Positions 11,140 to 21,740 of a DNA stretch of 64,000 nucleotides are shown piece after piece (position 1 is the stretch's first letter; every line of letters starts with the position of its first letter). The translations under genes were made by a program, and so were the position numbers. The notes under the pieces are model-generated. The model made no database searches and was not told where the DNA came from. It was given only the letters and a program-made list of their open reading frames with translations. The DNA comes from Diphasiastrum complanatum (Eukaryota > Streptophyta > Lycopodiopsida > Lycopodiales > Lycopodiaceae): positions 31,071,777 to 31,135,776 of the forward strand of contig CM055093.1 of assembly GCA_029204225.1 (NCBI GenBank). Reading direction: 5' to 3'.

Positions 11140-12049
11140 TGTTAGATTTCTTATGCTCAGCCTTAAAAATCGTTAAGTAATGAGCATCTTGAAAACAGAA
11201 GGCCGACAACATGATTTCGGACCTTCACATTTTTTCCCTTTAAGTTTTTTCATTTATGCCTTAAACGATTTAAGGCACTTTTGATTTTTTTTTTTTTTTG
11301 CCTTCTTCACCCTTTTTCCGTGCCTTCACGAAAAAAGCGACACACTGGTCAGAATGACTTAAAAATCATTTCTGGACCACCTTCGCCTTTTTCGCCTCTT
11401 TGCAAAAAAAATGCGACACAAAACCCAGAATGCCTTAAAACCATTTTTGGGCACCTTCGCCTTTTTCGCTGTCTTAAACTAAGGCACCTTCGGCTTCTTC
11501 GCTGCCTTAAAATCTAAGGGCATCTTCAGAATTTGCATGCCTTCAGTCTAACGGACACCTTCGGGTTTTTCGGTTTTTTCGCATTTTTCTACATTGGTAA
11601 ACCGATGTCGCCAAACGTATCAGCTACCCTAAAAACAGCTGGACAACCAAATATCCAAAAGGCGGTGAAGCGGTTACCAACTTTTTGTATATATGCAAAG
11701 ACTGGCGTAAATAGCCTTAAAGGCTTGTAAGATATTTTCTCTCTTGTAAATCTCTATATTGGCTGAATCAAGCTATGTAAGTGGTAATTGAAAAATTTCT
11801 CTTTCAATCAGAGTTAGCCAGCGTTATCACGCTCAACAAGCTGAAGTTATTACTTCAAGCCATCGTACTCACTGTTGATATTTATCAGAGTGCAATTCTT
11901 GTCTCACTACTGCGTCGTTCTTTTTGCGTAAACTGTATGAATTCTTCTACTTGAATATTTCTGCTGCTAACTGTTGCGTTTCCGTTCCTACACGCCTACG
12001 CTTTGAGCAACTGAGCCTCCGCTGCGCTCACGACCACCGTGTTACGACA
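11140..12049 (+). repeat. 3' LTR of copia deletion derivative
   Basis: 910-bp partner of 8567-9474, begun by TGTTAGATTTC directly after the purine tract and ended by TTACGACA. It differs from the 5' LTR at scattered bases only. Confidence 0.92.
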
Positions 12050-13492
12050 AATTGCGCCTCACTTGTACATGATTGAGCTGATTCACTTATTCACGTTATC
12101 CTTTTCAGGAATGGTGATGTAAGTTAGTGTTTCATCACTTGTTTTGGAATATGCTAGTTTTTGTTTCAAGAGATTATGCAGTTTGTAGTGGTGTACCAAT
12201 AATCAATACTTAATTGATTGATTATTTGGGCAAGAGGAACGTGTTAGGCTTAAGCATGTGTATTATTTGCGGCCAATCATTAAGAGATTGTGTCAATGAC
12301 AACAATTGTGAAATGTGTAATGATGAAGACAAACAACCATAACATGATAACATGTAGAACATTAGTTTGTTACATAATTGCACTCTGCTTTCATTTGGAT
12401 TTCCTGGAACGCGGTTGTTTCTAATTTATAATTTTTTTTAAAATCTTTTGATTGGTTCTTAATGTTTGCAAATTTTTTTAGTGGCAAAGATGAGTTTTTA
12501 GGTGTTTTTTATGTGATCATCTAGTACCAAAAAGGAATAAAATAGCATTTCGGAGCGTTGGTGCATCTAGTTAATGACTATCCTTGTAATTGCTTGATTA
12601 CAAATTAACTAACACACTAAATGATATATTCTGTTAATTGATTTTGAGAAGCATGTTCTCACTTTCAAGGAGGTTGATAAGGTAGTTACATTATTTGCAG
12701 TAATTTTGTCTGATATCGTAGAGGGTTGCTAGGATGTCCCAAACATCCTTAGCAGTCTGAGCAGCTTGGATATGACATATCAAAAAACCTGTGTTAATAG
12801 CTGTTTTAGACTCAAATGATTTCAGGCATCTATGCTAGTGACATTTGAAAGAAACAAAGGAAAACCACTAGCAATTTCTGAATCGAATCACAAGAAAATT
12901 AACAAATGACAAATGGTACAGTTTACTTTGACAAATCAGATCTCAATATTTGGCACATCTACATGTGAATAGAAGGTACAGTATCAATTTTAGACAGTTA
13001 GCTGCAACAACACGGTATCTGATTCCTTGTGTAAGCCTTGCAAAAAAAAAGAAGCAAAATACGTGTATGTTTCGAAAAGCAAAAAACAAACATGTTCCGT
13101 TTCGGAACGCGTTCGAAGTGGCCGTTCCATATGCGTTTCAAAACGGAACGGGCATCTATGATACTGCCTATCTATGAAGGACGTTAGAAAGATCACTAGG
13201 ATGATTTTCCGATAAACTTGTTTGAAATAATGAGGGTAAATTCATCATCAAAAGACTCCAATACCCACCTATTTCCATTTCTCATGACTGCTTCAAAATT
13301 ATTTCATCAAGGGGAGCTTCAAAAAAGAGTTCGACATTTAGTTTTGAGTTTCAAAACGATCACAATCCAAAATGAGCGTTCCAAACATGAAGAGTTCAAA
13401 ATACGTTCACGTTGCTACACTAGCCTGGGTCATCACACTTCAGAAACTATGAAAATTAGGCACTGATTTCATTGTACCTTTATACAATAGAC
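12050..13492 (+). other. Presumed RPS7 intron 1, middle part
   Basis: AT-rich. On the minus strand at about 12690-12800 a copia gag-like string reads AAQTAKDVWDILATLYDI, an isolated relic. At 13090-13163 a stretch with CGGAACGCGTTCG and ending AACGGGCATCTATG resembles a terminus of the hAT-like element at 19726-21228. Nothing else coding is seen. Confidence 0.45.
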
Positions 13493-13732
13493 TTGACATG
13501 AGGGTTCGGGCACTTCGGCCCGCGTCTGCGTCCGACGCCCGGACCCGGACGCGTCCGACCCCCTGACGCGGGACGCATCCTTTTTTTTAAATTTTTTTTT
13601 TTTTTAAGGCTGGACGCGGACGTGTCCGAGGCCTAGAACGCGTTCGGGCCCCGGACGCGTTTTTAAAAAAAAAAAAAACCAGAACCACGCGGGCCTGCGG
13701 ACAGTCCGCAGAACCCGAGGCAGAGAGAGGGC

Positions 13733-13880
<148 letters not shown>

Positions 13881-14113
13881 AAATTGTGTGTGTGTGACTT
13901 TTCTATTGTTGATTTGTGTGCATACAGTTGTGTGTGTGGTGATCTGTGTGTGAGAGAGTGAGGAAGAGACAGAGAGTGAGGGACGGGGAGAGAGGATTTG
14001 TGTGTGTGCACAGTGTGAGTGTGTGAGTTTAGGATTTACGATTAAGGGTGCTTGGGTTTAGGGTTTAGGGTGGGAGAGAGCTTGGATTTCCGTGCTTCTG
14101 TGTGTGTGTGCGC

Positions 14114-14114
<1 letters not shown>

Positions 14115-14197
<83 letters not shown>
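14115..14197 (+). repeat. (GA)n microsatellite abutting the transposase ATG
   Basis: About 40 GA units end inside the start codon context 'gagagATGGCTGCTCG'. If transcribed it would be a purine-only 5' leader. If translated from an upstream ATG at 14092 it would add an Arg-Glu dipeptide run. Confidence 0.95.
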
Positions 14198-14201
<4 letters not shown>

Positions 14202-15870
14202 TGCTCGTCCCATTTGGGATGAGGTGGAGGTGATGCTCGACAAAAAGTGGCGTTGCCCTTTTTGTCGAAAGCAGTTCACAGGGAACGCTTCTCGGGTTCG
14301 AGCACATCTGGGGGGTTTGCGAGTCCGACCCACGGGGGGACGCTACGGGATCGGCATTTGTATGGTCATCCTCGCTGCGGAGAGGGCTCGCATTATGGAG
14401 ACATATTCTGAGACAGCTGCTGAGCCCGACGAGCTGTCCACAGATGCCGCGGACTCTATTTCTACTGGTGCACCCACTGCCACCGCCCCTGCCACTGGTA
14501 CACCCAGCGCCACCGCCCCCACCGTCGCATCTGCACCCGCCACCGCCTCTGCATCTGCACCCGCCTCCGCCCCTGCCACCGCCTCCGCCTCCGCCAGTAC
14601 TCCCCATGGATCCACGGCCTCCACTGCTGCACCTACGCCTCTGCCATCACCGTAAGATCTACACGGCCTGTCCACATCCTCCGCTTCCGTACCTGCACCT
14701 ATGCCACCACATCCAGATCCGCATCGTCCATCCGCATCCTCCCAGCCATCCACATCTCGAGGCACCAGACAGATGTCCATGCCGGGATCTTTCAGAGAGG
14801 GGCAGCATAGAGAGGCCACCAGGACCATAGCACAGATGTTCTATGACCTGAACCTCCCCTTTATCATGGCATCATCCCGCATCTTTCGAGAGGCTATCTC
14901 GAAAGTTGCAGTCTGCGGGCCCGACTACACACCACCCACAGCCGACGCACTACGAGGCCATTTGCTCCAGGACTGGGTTGCATCAGTCAGAGAGAGACTG
15001 GTCGCACTGCAGGCTTGGGATAGATACAGCTGTTCCATCATGGCTGATGGGTGGACTGATCATCGCAGACGTCCACTCATCAACGTGATTGTTTCCAGTT
15101 GTTACGGTTCCATGTTCTTGCGCAACATCGACGCCTCCGAGGCAGGGAGAGTGCATTCGGCCGAGTACATTTACACGACATCATTCGCGCGGCGATAGAG
15201 GACGGTGGGCCACAGCGCGTTGTCCAGGTATAATATTCTTTCATTAGTTGCTTGCTCATTTGCTGCTTGATGTTGATACAATAGTTTTGCGTAGTTTTCG
15301 ATTGATTGCAATGTGTTTCCGAGCTGTGAACTGATCGTGTGAACGTATCGCGAAAGGTTGTGACGGACAATGCTTCCAACTGCCGCACGAGATCCTCTTC
15401 ATGGAGCCTTTCTGGGTGGATATGCAGCAGCTGATGGACGTCATGCGCCCCATCTACTCTGTTCTGAGGCTCGTTGATCGTGAGGGGTGCACGATGGGCC
15501 TCATTTACGAGTTCATAGACCGCATAGGCGAGTCTCTCCAGTGTTCTGAGCTGGACCCTGCCAGGTATAACTTTTTTCCGTCTCACCATCCTTACTTCCA
15601 TTTCTCACTCTGTTTCGTCTTGCTGCCGAAACACGATGGTATGTAACTGTTGCCTCGCGTGGTTTGGTCCACAGGTTGGAGCCTATCAGGCGCTTGTGGC
15701 AGCGGCGATGGGATAAGTTTCATCGGCCCATTCACAGTGTGGCCCACATACTGCATCCGCTGTTTCAGACCGAGAGGCAGTACGACGATGCAGAGCTGCG
15801 TACATCCGCCTCCTCAATAGCGACACTGGGTTCCGCAGCAGGCTCGAGGTGCAGAGGCTCGGTTACAGGT
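14197..15870 (+). pseudogene. hAT transposase with BED finger and DUF659 (broken)
   Basis: From ATG 14197: a BED-type zinc finger (KKWRCPFCRKQFTG, RVRAHLGG, residues about 16-41), then an Ala/Thr/Pro/Ser-rich linker broken by a TAA at 14653. The same frame resumes into DUF659 (TIAQMFYDLNLPFIMASS, CSIMADGWTDHRRRPLINV, 14815-15130). A one-base frameshift near 15165 precedes IIRAAIEDGGPQRVVQ. A GT-AG intron (15228-15356) leads to VVTDNASN, the conserved catalytic-region motif; the CAAHC-type part is missing. The next exon (about 15400-15564) gives EPFWVDMQQLMDVMRPIY, and after an intron (15565-15674) comes RRWDKFHRPIHSVAHILHP. Domain order and introns identify a plant DUF659 hAT transposase. Stop, frameshift and deletion make it inactive. 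Confidence 0.88.
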
Positions 15871-15967
15871 AAACTCTTGATCTATCGTACGCTGTCGGTA
15901 TGTGCAGATTCAACATCAAAGCTGCACTTGTGCAGCATACACTTATACCTGCGTAGAATGTATTAAT

Positions 15968-16312
15968 GGTCCAGGAATACAGTCCACTGGTTCGTGGAGC
16001 GGGTACGTACCCAAGGGACCGAGCCTGGCCCGATTCGGGCATTGTCCGATCAATATGGCTGTTCGACGGGTTAGAAACGCAATTAGGTCACGCGAAATGG
16101 ACTAGTTTTGCAGCTTTCTGTCCGACGCTCCCGTTTCTCCAAACGGGATCCGTTTCAGGTGTCGTCCGTTTCGGCCAGCGGACAACCTCGACAGAAACCT
16201 GTGGGAGCAGACGGGACGAGGACCAGACGGACGACAGGCCCAGTACGTGTTGAAGAAGTTTAGGGTCAAAACAGGTCTTCGGGGACACTTTCCCAAGTTG
16301 GGACTTGAAAAC
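15968..16312 (+). repeat. Internal module A, copy 1
   Basis: A ~0.33-kb module starting near 'gtccaggaatacagtccac' and including 'gcgaaatggacta', 'aaacgggatccgtttc' and 'gggacactttccca'. It recurs at 16328-16612 and 18535-18892 in the same orientation. Non-coding as far as I can see. Confidence 0.85.
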
Positions 16313-16327
16313 ATTTAGAATTGACAA

Positions 16328-16612
16328 AATGGTCCAGGAAAACAATCAGACGATTCGTGGCCCCGATACAATCTCAAGGGGCCGAGCCTGGCTCGATTCG
16401 GGTGTCGTCCGGTCGAAGTGGCCGTTGGACGGGACAAAAACGCAATAAGGTCATGTGAAATGGACTAGTTTTGCAGTTCTCTGCCGACGGCCCCATTTCT
16501 TCAAACGGGATCCGTTTCGGGTTTAGGGTTTAGGGTTGCCGACACCCTAATCCCTAAACCTGTAGGAGCAGACAGGACGAGGAACGGACGGACGACCTGT
16601 AGTGAATGAAAC
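16328..16612 (+). repeat. Internal module A, copy 2
   Basis: Second copy of the module, separated from copy 1 by about 15 nt. Its middle ('gtcgtccgtttcggcc' region in copy 1) is replaced by a telomere-repeat palindrome at 16519-16561. Confidence 0.85.
16519..16561. repeat. Palindrome of TTTAGGG telomere repeats
   Basis: GGGTTTAGGGTTTAGGGTT is followed after GCCGAC by ACCCTAATCCCTAAACC, that is, about two and a half telomere repeats facing their own reverse complement. It lies where the sister modules carry unrelated sequence. Confidence 0.85.
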
Positions 16613-16734
16613 AGTTTTGCATGAGTAATTAGTAAGTCGTAGAAGTTCAACCAGGGGGAAACCGATCACATCATACAAGACACAGTACTGTGCAGAACGT
16701 GGGGATAGAGGTAGCTGTACCTCTTGCAAGATGG

Positions 16735-18205
16735 TCGGTCACGTGGTCCCCTGTGGCGAACGACATAGTTCTGTTGACCATTCACTCTTCTGGTGTCCAT
16801 TAACTTCTAGAGTTCAAAATTGTGAACAACAGCTTTTCCACAGTTGTTTTCATCAAGCCATGGAACTGAGGACGCACACCACACAAGCCCATCAAAACGC
16901 ACAAAAGTGTGGACCTATCGTATGCTTTGGGGCCAACGGCTAGCAACCAAACGGCGAAAAGAAGGACATCAAATACACTGTTGAGCAAGACTCTTTTGAT
17001 GACGAAGAGTACAAGCCTTCAGATAGCCAGGAAGAAAGTTCGAGTTCTTCCATAACTGTCGAGTGCAACAGATGTACTGAAGCTGCTTGGTTACCGACGG
17101 GGATGGTGTAAGTGAAAGCCAATTAGAGCGGGTTTTTCAATCTGTACAAAGTTTAGGGTTCAATTATGCTGGCTTTATACTGTTTTATGAATTAGGGTTT
17201 GGCTTCACTGCCCGTTTCCTGAACTCGGACACCCAACGAAGCAGTATATACCAGGCAATGTTCACTACCCTTCCATCTGGACATTTGGCCAAGAAGCCTT
17301 GCAAGAAAGCAATGGTCAACAATGTCTTTCCAGTGCATGCAAACGAAAGGAGTGGTTGCGTCGCCCTCACGTACTCCCGGATTTTACCACGCCATTAAGC
17401 ACTCCGTTTTCGACTCCACGTCAAACGTTTTTTGGTGAGCCTTCAGAGACAGTACTCACTGGTTTTTGATCAGTGGATCAGAAACCATTGGGTGCTGTCT
17501 CTGGAGGCTCACCAAAAACGTTTCACGTGGAGTCGAAAACGGAGCAATTGGTGATGTGGCAAGATTCGGGAACACGTACTGGAATCAGAACCACTTCAAC
17601 CATCTCCATGCACTGGAAAAACATTATTGACCATTGCTTTTTCACAAAGCTTCGTGGCCAAACATCCAGATGAAAGGGTATTGATCATTGTCTGATCTAT
17701 GCTGCTTCCTTGGGTGTCTGAGTTCAGGAAATGGCTATTGAAGCCCATAAAATTTTATTTCAAACTGTGTTCTTATTGCAAAACATACTTTAACTAGCTT
17801 TCACCCACACTGTCCCTGTCATATACCAAGCAATAGTTATGGCACACTTCAGACTTATGGAAGAGCTGGAACTTTCTCCCTGGCTAGCTGAAGGCCTGCA
17901 CTCCTCGTCATGATCAGAATCTTGCTCAACAGTATCTTTGGTATCCTCCTTCTGGTCGTTTGTTCCCCAAACCCTAAACCCCAAACCGAACAAAAGGCCA
18001 ACATTTTAGCGCGTTTTCAGGTGTTTGTGTGGTCCGCGTCGCCGATTCCGTAGCGCGATGAAAACAACTGCAACAAAACTGCTGCTAATAGTGGTGAATG
18101 GTCGTCAGAATCGTGCCATTCACTACATGGAGTGAATGGTCACCAGAAGAGTGGATGGTCATCATAATTGTGCCGTTCACAACAGGGAACCACAAGACCT
18201 ACTGG
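16735..18205. repeat. Long inverted repeat (foldback), ~730-bp arms
   Basis: Left arm 16735-17471 and right arm 17476-18205 are reverse complements along their whole length at about 75-85% by eye. The centre is TGATC-agtg-GATCA, a 4-nt loop at 17472-17475. Paired landmarks: 'ctccgttttcgactccacgt' (17403) with 'acgtggagtcgaaaacggag' (17525); 'aagcaatggtca' (17308) with its complement at 17630; 'cactcttctggtg' (16785) with its complement at 18152. Each arm has a similar exon-like stretch rich in Glu, Asp and Ser (QEESSSSSI left, QGESSSSSI on the minus strand right), hinting at captured gene sequence. Transcription would give a very long hairpin RNA. Confidence 0.92.
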
Positions 18206-18534
18206 CTGGCCGACGACGAGGGACCCTTTCCGGGACCATGGCCAGTTGTTCTGCGGTGAAATTAATTCCAGTCCGCTGCGTTTCCTCGCCCTCGCCAGCT
18301 AGGGCAGGGGGGAGCAGGTCCGAGGACTGTGAGGGCACGTAGTTGCAGCTCCGGTAGTCGCCCCATTATCTCTCGTTGGCTCTCGTGAAATCCTGCTTCT
18401 AGCTTCCATTCGTTGTGTCAGCGGACATCTACCAGGACACGCTCCGACTAGTTGCCCACATGACGTTGTACCACTGCAAACCTTGGCCCCCAATCTATCT
18501 CATCACGTAGGCCATGGTACTGTGTAGAACGCAA

Positions 18535-18892
18535 CATCGGTCCGGGAACATAGTCCACAGGTTCGTGATCTTGATACAAACCCAACGGATCGAGCCAGGC
18601 TCGATTCGGGTATCGTTTGGTCAAAATGGCCCTTCGACTGGAGCGAAGCGCAATTAGGTCAAGCGAAATGGACTGCTTTTGCAACTCTCCGTTCGACGGC
18701 CCCGTTTCTCCAAATGGGATCCGTTTCAGGTGCCATCTGTTTTGGCCAGTGGACAACCTCGATACGAACCTGTGGGAACAAACAGGACGAGGAAACGACC
18801 GACGGTCGGGCCGCAACGTCCGTCCGAAGTTCGACGTTAAACAGGGCTTCAGGGACACTTTGTCCAGTCGGGACCTGAAAACTGGGAGATGT
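18535..18892 (+). repeat. Internal module A, copy 3
   Basis: Third copy, direct orientation. As after copy 2 (16637), it is followed by 'taattagtaag...gaagttca' (18962) and 'cactcttctggtgag' (19037 and again 19088). Module A and the start of the foldback arm therefore seem to have duplicated together. Confidence 0.85.
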
Positions 18893-19725
18893 TTCGGAGC
18901 CCCTGTGCTGGTATGCAAAATTTCGACATCGTATTGTAGCGTGTTGAAGTAGTGCCATAACTAATTAGTAAGCTGTTGAAGTTCATCCGGGAAGAAACCG
19001 ATCTCATCAACCGATTCACAGTAGTGTATAGCTTGTCACTCTTCTGGTGAGCCCTAATTTCCCCCAGAGACTTCTGCTCCTGAGAGCTTGTCACTCTTCT
19101 GGTGAGCGTTCACCTCTCCCCAATTCACTTCTAAATCCCAAACTAGTACTATGTTTGCCATACAAACCATCATCTTCACTCGAAACCACCCTTAGATCTT
19201 TCTTTGCCGCTTTTTTTGGAGCTTAGTTCCCAATGAAGGTTTGTAATAATTTATGAACTGCTGACTAGCCATGGTTGTTTAGTAATACTGAGTTTATGAG
19301 AGGCATGGCCCGATGGTTAGGTTGTTGCAAATTTTTTTGGTACCGTTTTCTTATTTTTTAACAGGAGGGGGCAGGTGGGTGTCAGACACCCTCTGATAAC
19401 TAATTCCGGGGGGAAAACAAGGGCCATAAATTGCTTTTATTTTGCTTTTGGGATGGGGGACAGTGTAGGCAGGTGCCTGTATTTTTTCTTTTTTGAAAAA
19501 GAAAAAATTTGAAAAAAAAAGGATGCGTCCAGACGCGGACGCACCCCTAGCGCGTCCGCGTCCGCGTCCGGACGCGGACGTGGACACGCCGCCATCCGCT
19601 TCCTTAGCAATAGACCAAATGAGTATTTGAAATACGCCAATGTTTGTTTTACCGATACATTGAAATGTATACGATTTCATAGTATTGCATAAAAAACAAT
19701 AAAGATACATACGATTAGTTTTAGC

Positions 19726-21228
19726 CATAGATGCCTGTTCCGAACATTTGGCTGCAATACGTTCCATTCCGTACGTTCGAAACGGACTGAGTTCCGTACG
19801 TACAGAACATAGTTGCACCGAATCGCGATTCTGCGAATCTCGATTCGCGACCCAGAATCGCAAATGTTTTTTTTTTTTTTTTTTTTGGAGAAGTAGCTTA
19901 TGGCTGAAATTCTTTTAGGGGATCAATGGTCAAACTAGTGTTTTGCCTCTCAGAAGTGCAGTAGATGAGGCACAAACAGATCTTATTTTCAGTAGCTATC
20001 CGGTTGTCATTTGCTCTGGTTTTCAGTAAATGTTAATGCTACAGTTTGGGCTATCAACTGTATGGATGATGATCACTTTTGCAATCGTTTCACTGGAGAT
20101 GTAAGTGCAATGTACATACAGTTGGGGGCATAAATATTGGGCCCCTCTCGGCGCGCATTTGGACCCCATTTTTCTCTACAGGGGGGTGGTAGCATTTTTA
20201 TCTACAGTGTCTATATAGCAGGAAGCTCTAGGGGGTTCCCCGAGAAACGGGGGGTTTGGGGGGCGGTAGCTCCCCGAGAAACAGGGGGTCCGGGGCCGGT
20301 AGCCCCCAGGTGGGGGTTTTGGGGTGCTACCGCCCCCCGGACCCGATTGGCCTTCCAACTCCCTGAGAGAAAACACACTTTGCCGACTGTTTCGCACCCG
20401 AAACAGTCGGCAAACTACACAATCATAATCCCCTCGATCAGAGCTTTCATCTGATACCCATATTGCCTAAAAAAATTTCAAAAAAAAACAAAAACAAAAT
20501 CGATTCTACACGATTCTGGGAAAATCCTGATTCGGGATCGTGATTCTGAATCGCGATTCGGGAATCGCGCTGCAACTATGGTACAGAACGAGGTACTCTT
20601 TTTTTTCTATTTTCTTTTATTCTTTTTTTCGGGCGCGCTATGCACTCCTGCAGAAAATCCATATAAACTGATCTGCGAATTCAGAATCTGCCTGAGATCC
20701 TACCTCTCCAAACAAAATTTGTAGTGAACAAAAATGAGCTCAACAACACTCTCTCTCGGACACTTTTAAGTACGAAAACATGGAGAGTTGAATGGTTAAG
20801 GTTGGTGACTTTAAAATTTTGTTCTTCTAAATCTGATCGGCAACAGCTTACTAAGAGTATAAGCACGCTAGTCCTCTTAACGAAATACCAAAGAACATGG
20901 TAAGAGATCCATAAAAACGATCAACCCTGATAAGTAAGGTGACAATGGATGAATGTTGAGATGACACTGCAAGAAAAGTATGCTAACTTTCCTTTTTTTT
21001 TGGTCAGAATTAAGGTGTCAGTTTTCTCAGGACAGTGAACTGAAAGCAAAGTTCTTCGGAAGGCAGATGGTTGGGCAAGGTTAATTACTTGACAAAGGCT
21101 GAGTGAATGATCTTCTGAATCGAAATTATATCTTTTTGCAAAAATCTGCAAAAAAAACAAGAACAATTACATCTGCGTTTCGAAAAAAAAAATTCGGGTG
21201 ACGTTCCGAAATGGAACGGGCAAGTATG
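19726..21228. mobile_element. Non-autonomous hAT-like element (outer)
   Basis: Target duplication GTTTTAGC at 19718-19725 and 21229-21236 is perfect and 8 bp. The ends are CATAGATGCCTGTTCC (left) and the complement of GGAACGGGCAAGTATG (right), giving terminal repeats that match at about 13 of 16 positions. No transposase frame is seen inside. It carries a second element at 19808-20580. It lies in presumed RPS7 intron 1. Confidence 0.85.
19808..20580. mobile_element. Non-autonomous hAT-like element (nested)
   Basis: 773-bp element with inverted ends CATAGTTGCA / TGCAACTATG, flanked by the perfect 8-bp target duplication GTACAGAA at 19800-19807 and 20581-20588. Subterminal regions are built from GAATCGCGATTC-type repeats, inverted between the two ends. 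The interior is partly GC-rich with repeated 'ccccgagaaacggggggt' blocks and no credible coding frame. It inserted into the outer element, so it is younger. Confidence 0.9.
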
Positions 21229-21740
21229 GTTTTAGCACTATTATGTATCATGATTCATGGTGTTGTACTTCTCATGATTTTTTGTGCTTCTATACGGTGA
21301 CAAAATATTGTTCCTAAGGGTGCATGCGCAATGACAACTATGCAATTAGGAAATAGAACGCAAGGGAAAGAAATACGAGCATGCAAGCACACGAATCCTT
21401 AAATTGTGACCCGTCACCCACCTACTCCTGGTGAGTCTAGGAAGAAGTACCTCATAACATATAAGCGAATGGAGTGCTTTGTAGTTTGTTACAAAGTTTG
21501 TTTCCGAATGTAAGTCCTATTGTCTTTGATAATGTTCTACACTAGTAGATTATGTTGAAATGAAAGTGTCTACTTTTTGGTGATTATTGTTGACTGAGAA
21601 GAGTAAAATACTAGTCTAAGAGTGGTTATACGGTTGAATGCCTCGTAGTTATGTTCATTTGCTTTTAAAACTAAGAATTGGGGACAGTCTCACTGATCCA
21701 GCCTGTCTTTTTTTTTTTCCAGGTAATATAAAAAAAAAAC

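Larger units (their letters stand above)
8567..12049 (+). mobile_element. Ty1/copia deletion derivative with both LTRs
   Basis: Two 0.91-kb LTRs flank only 1.67 kb of internal sequence. The primer site complementary to initiator tRNA-Met is at 9475-9486 and the purine tract 'aagggggag' at 11131-11139. Gag, protease and integrase are absent; the interior goes from the primer region almost straight to RT. Flanking 5-mers are AATCT (left) and AATTG (right), so no clean target duplication is visible. It sits in the presumed first intron of RPS7 in the same orientation. It could move only if helped in trans. Confidence 0.9.

Noticed and set aside
14343-14828. 161-codon antisense frame rich in Ala, Gly and Val
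   Set aside because: It is the antisense shadow of the transposase linker region.
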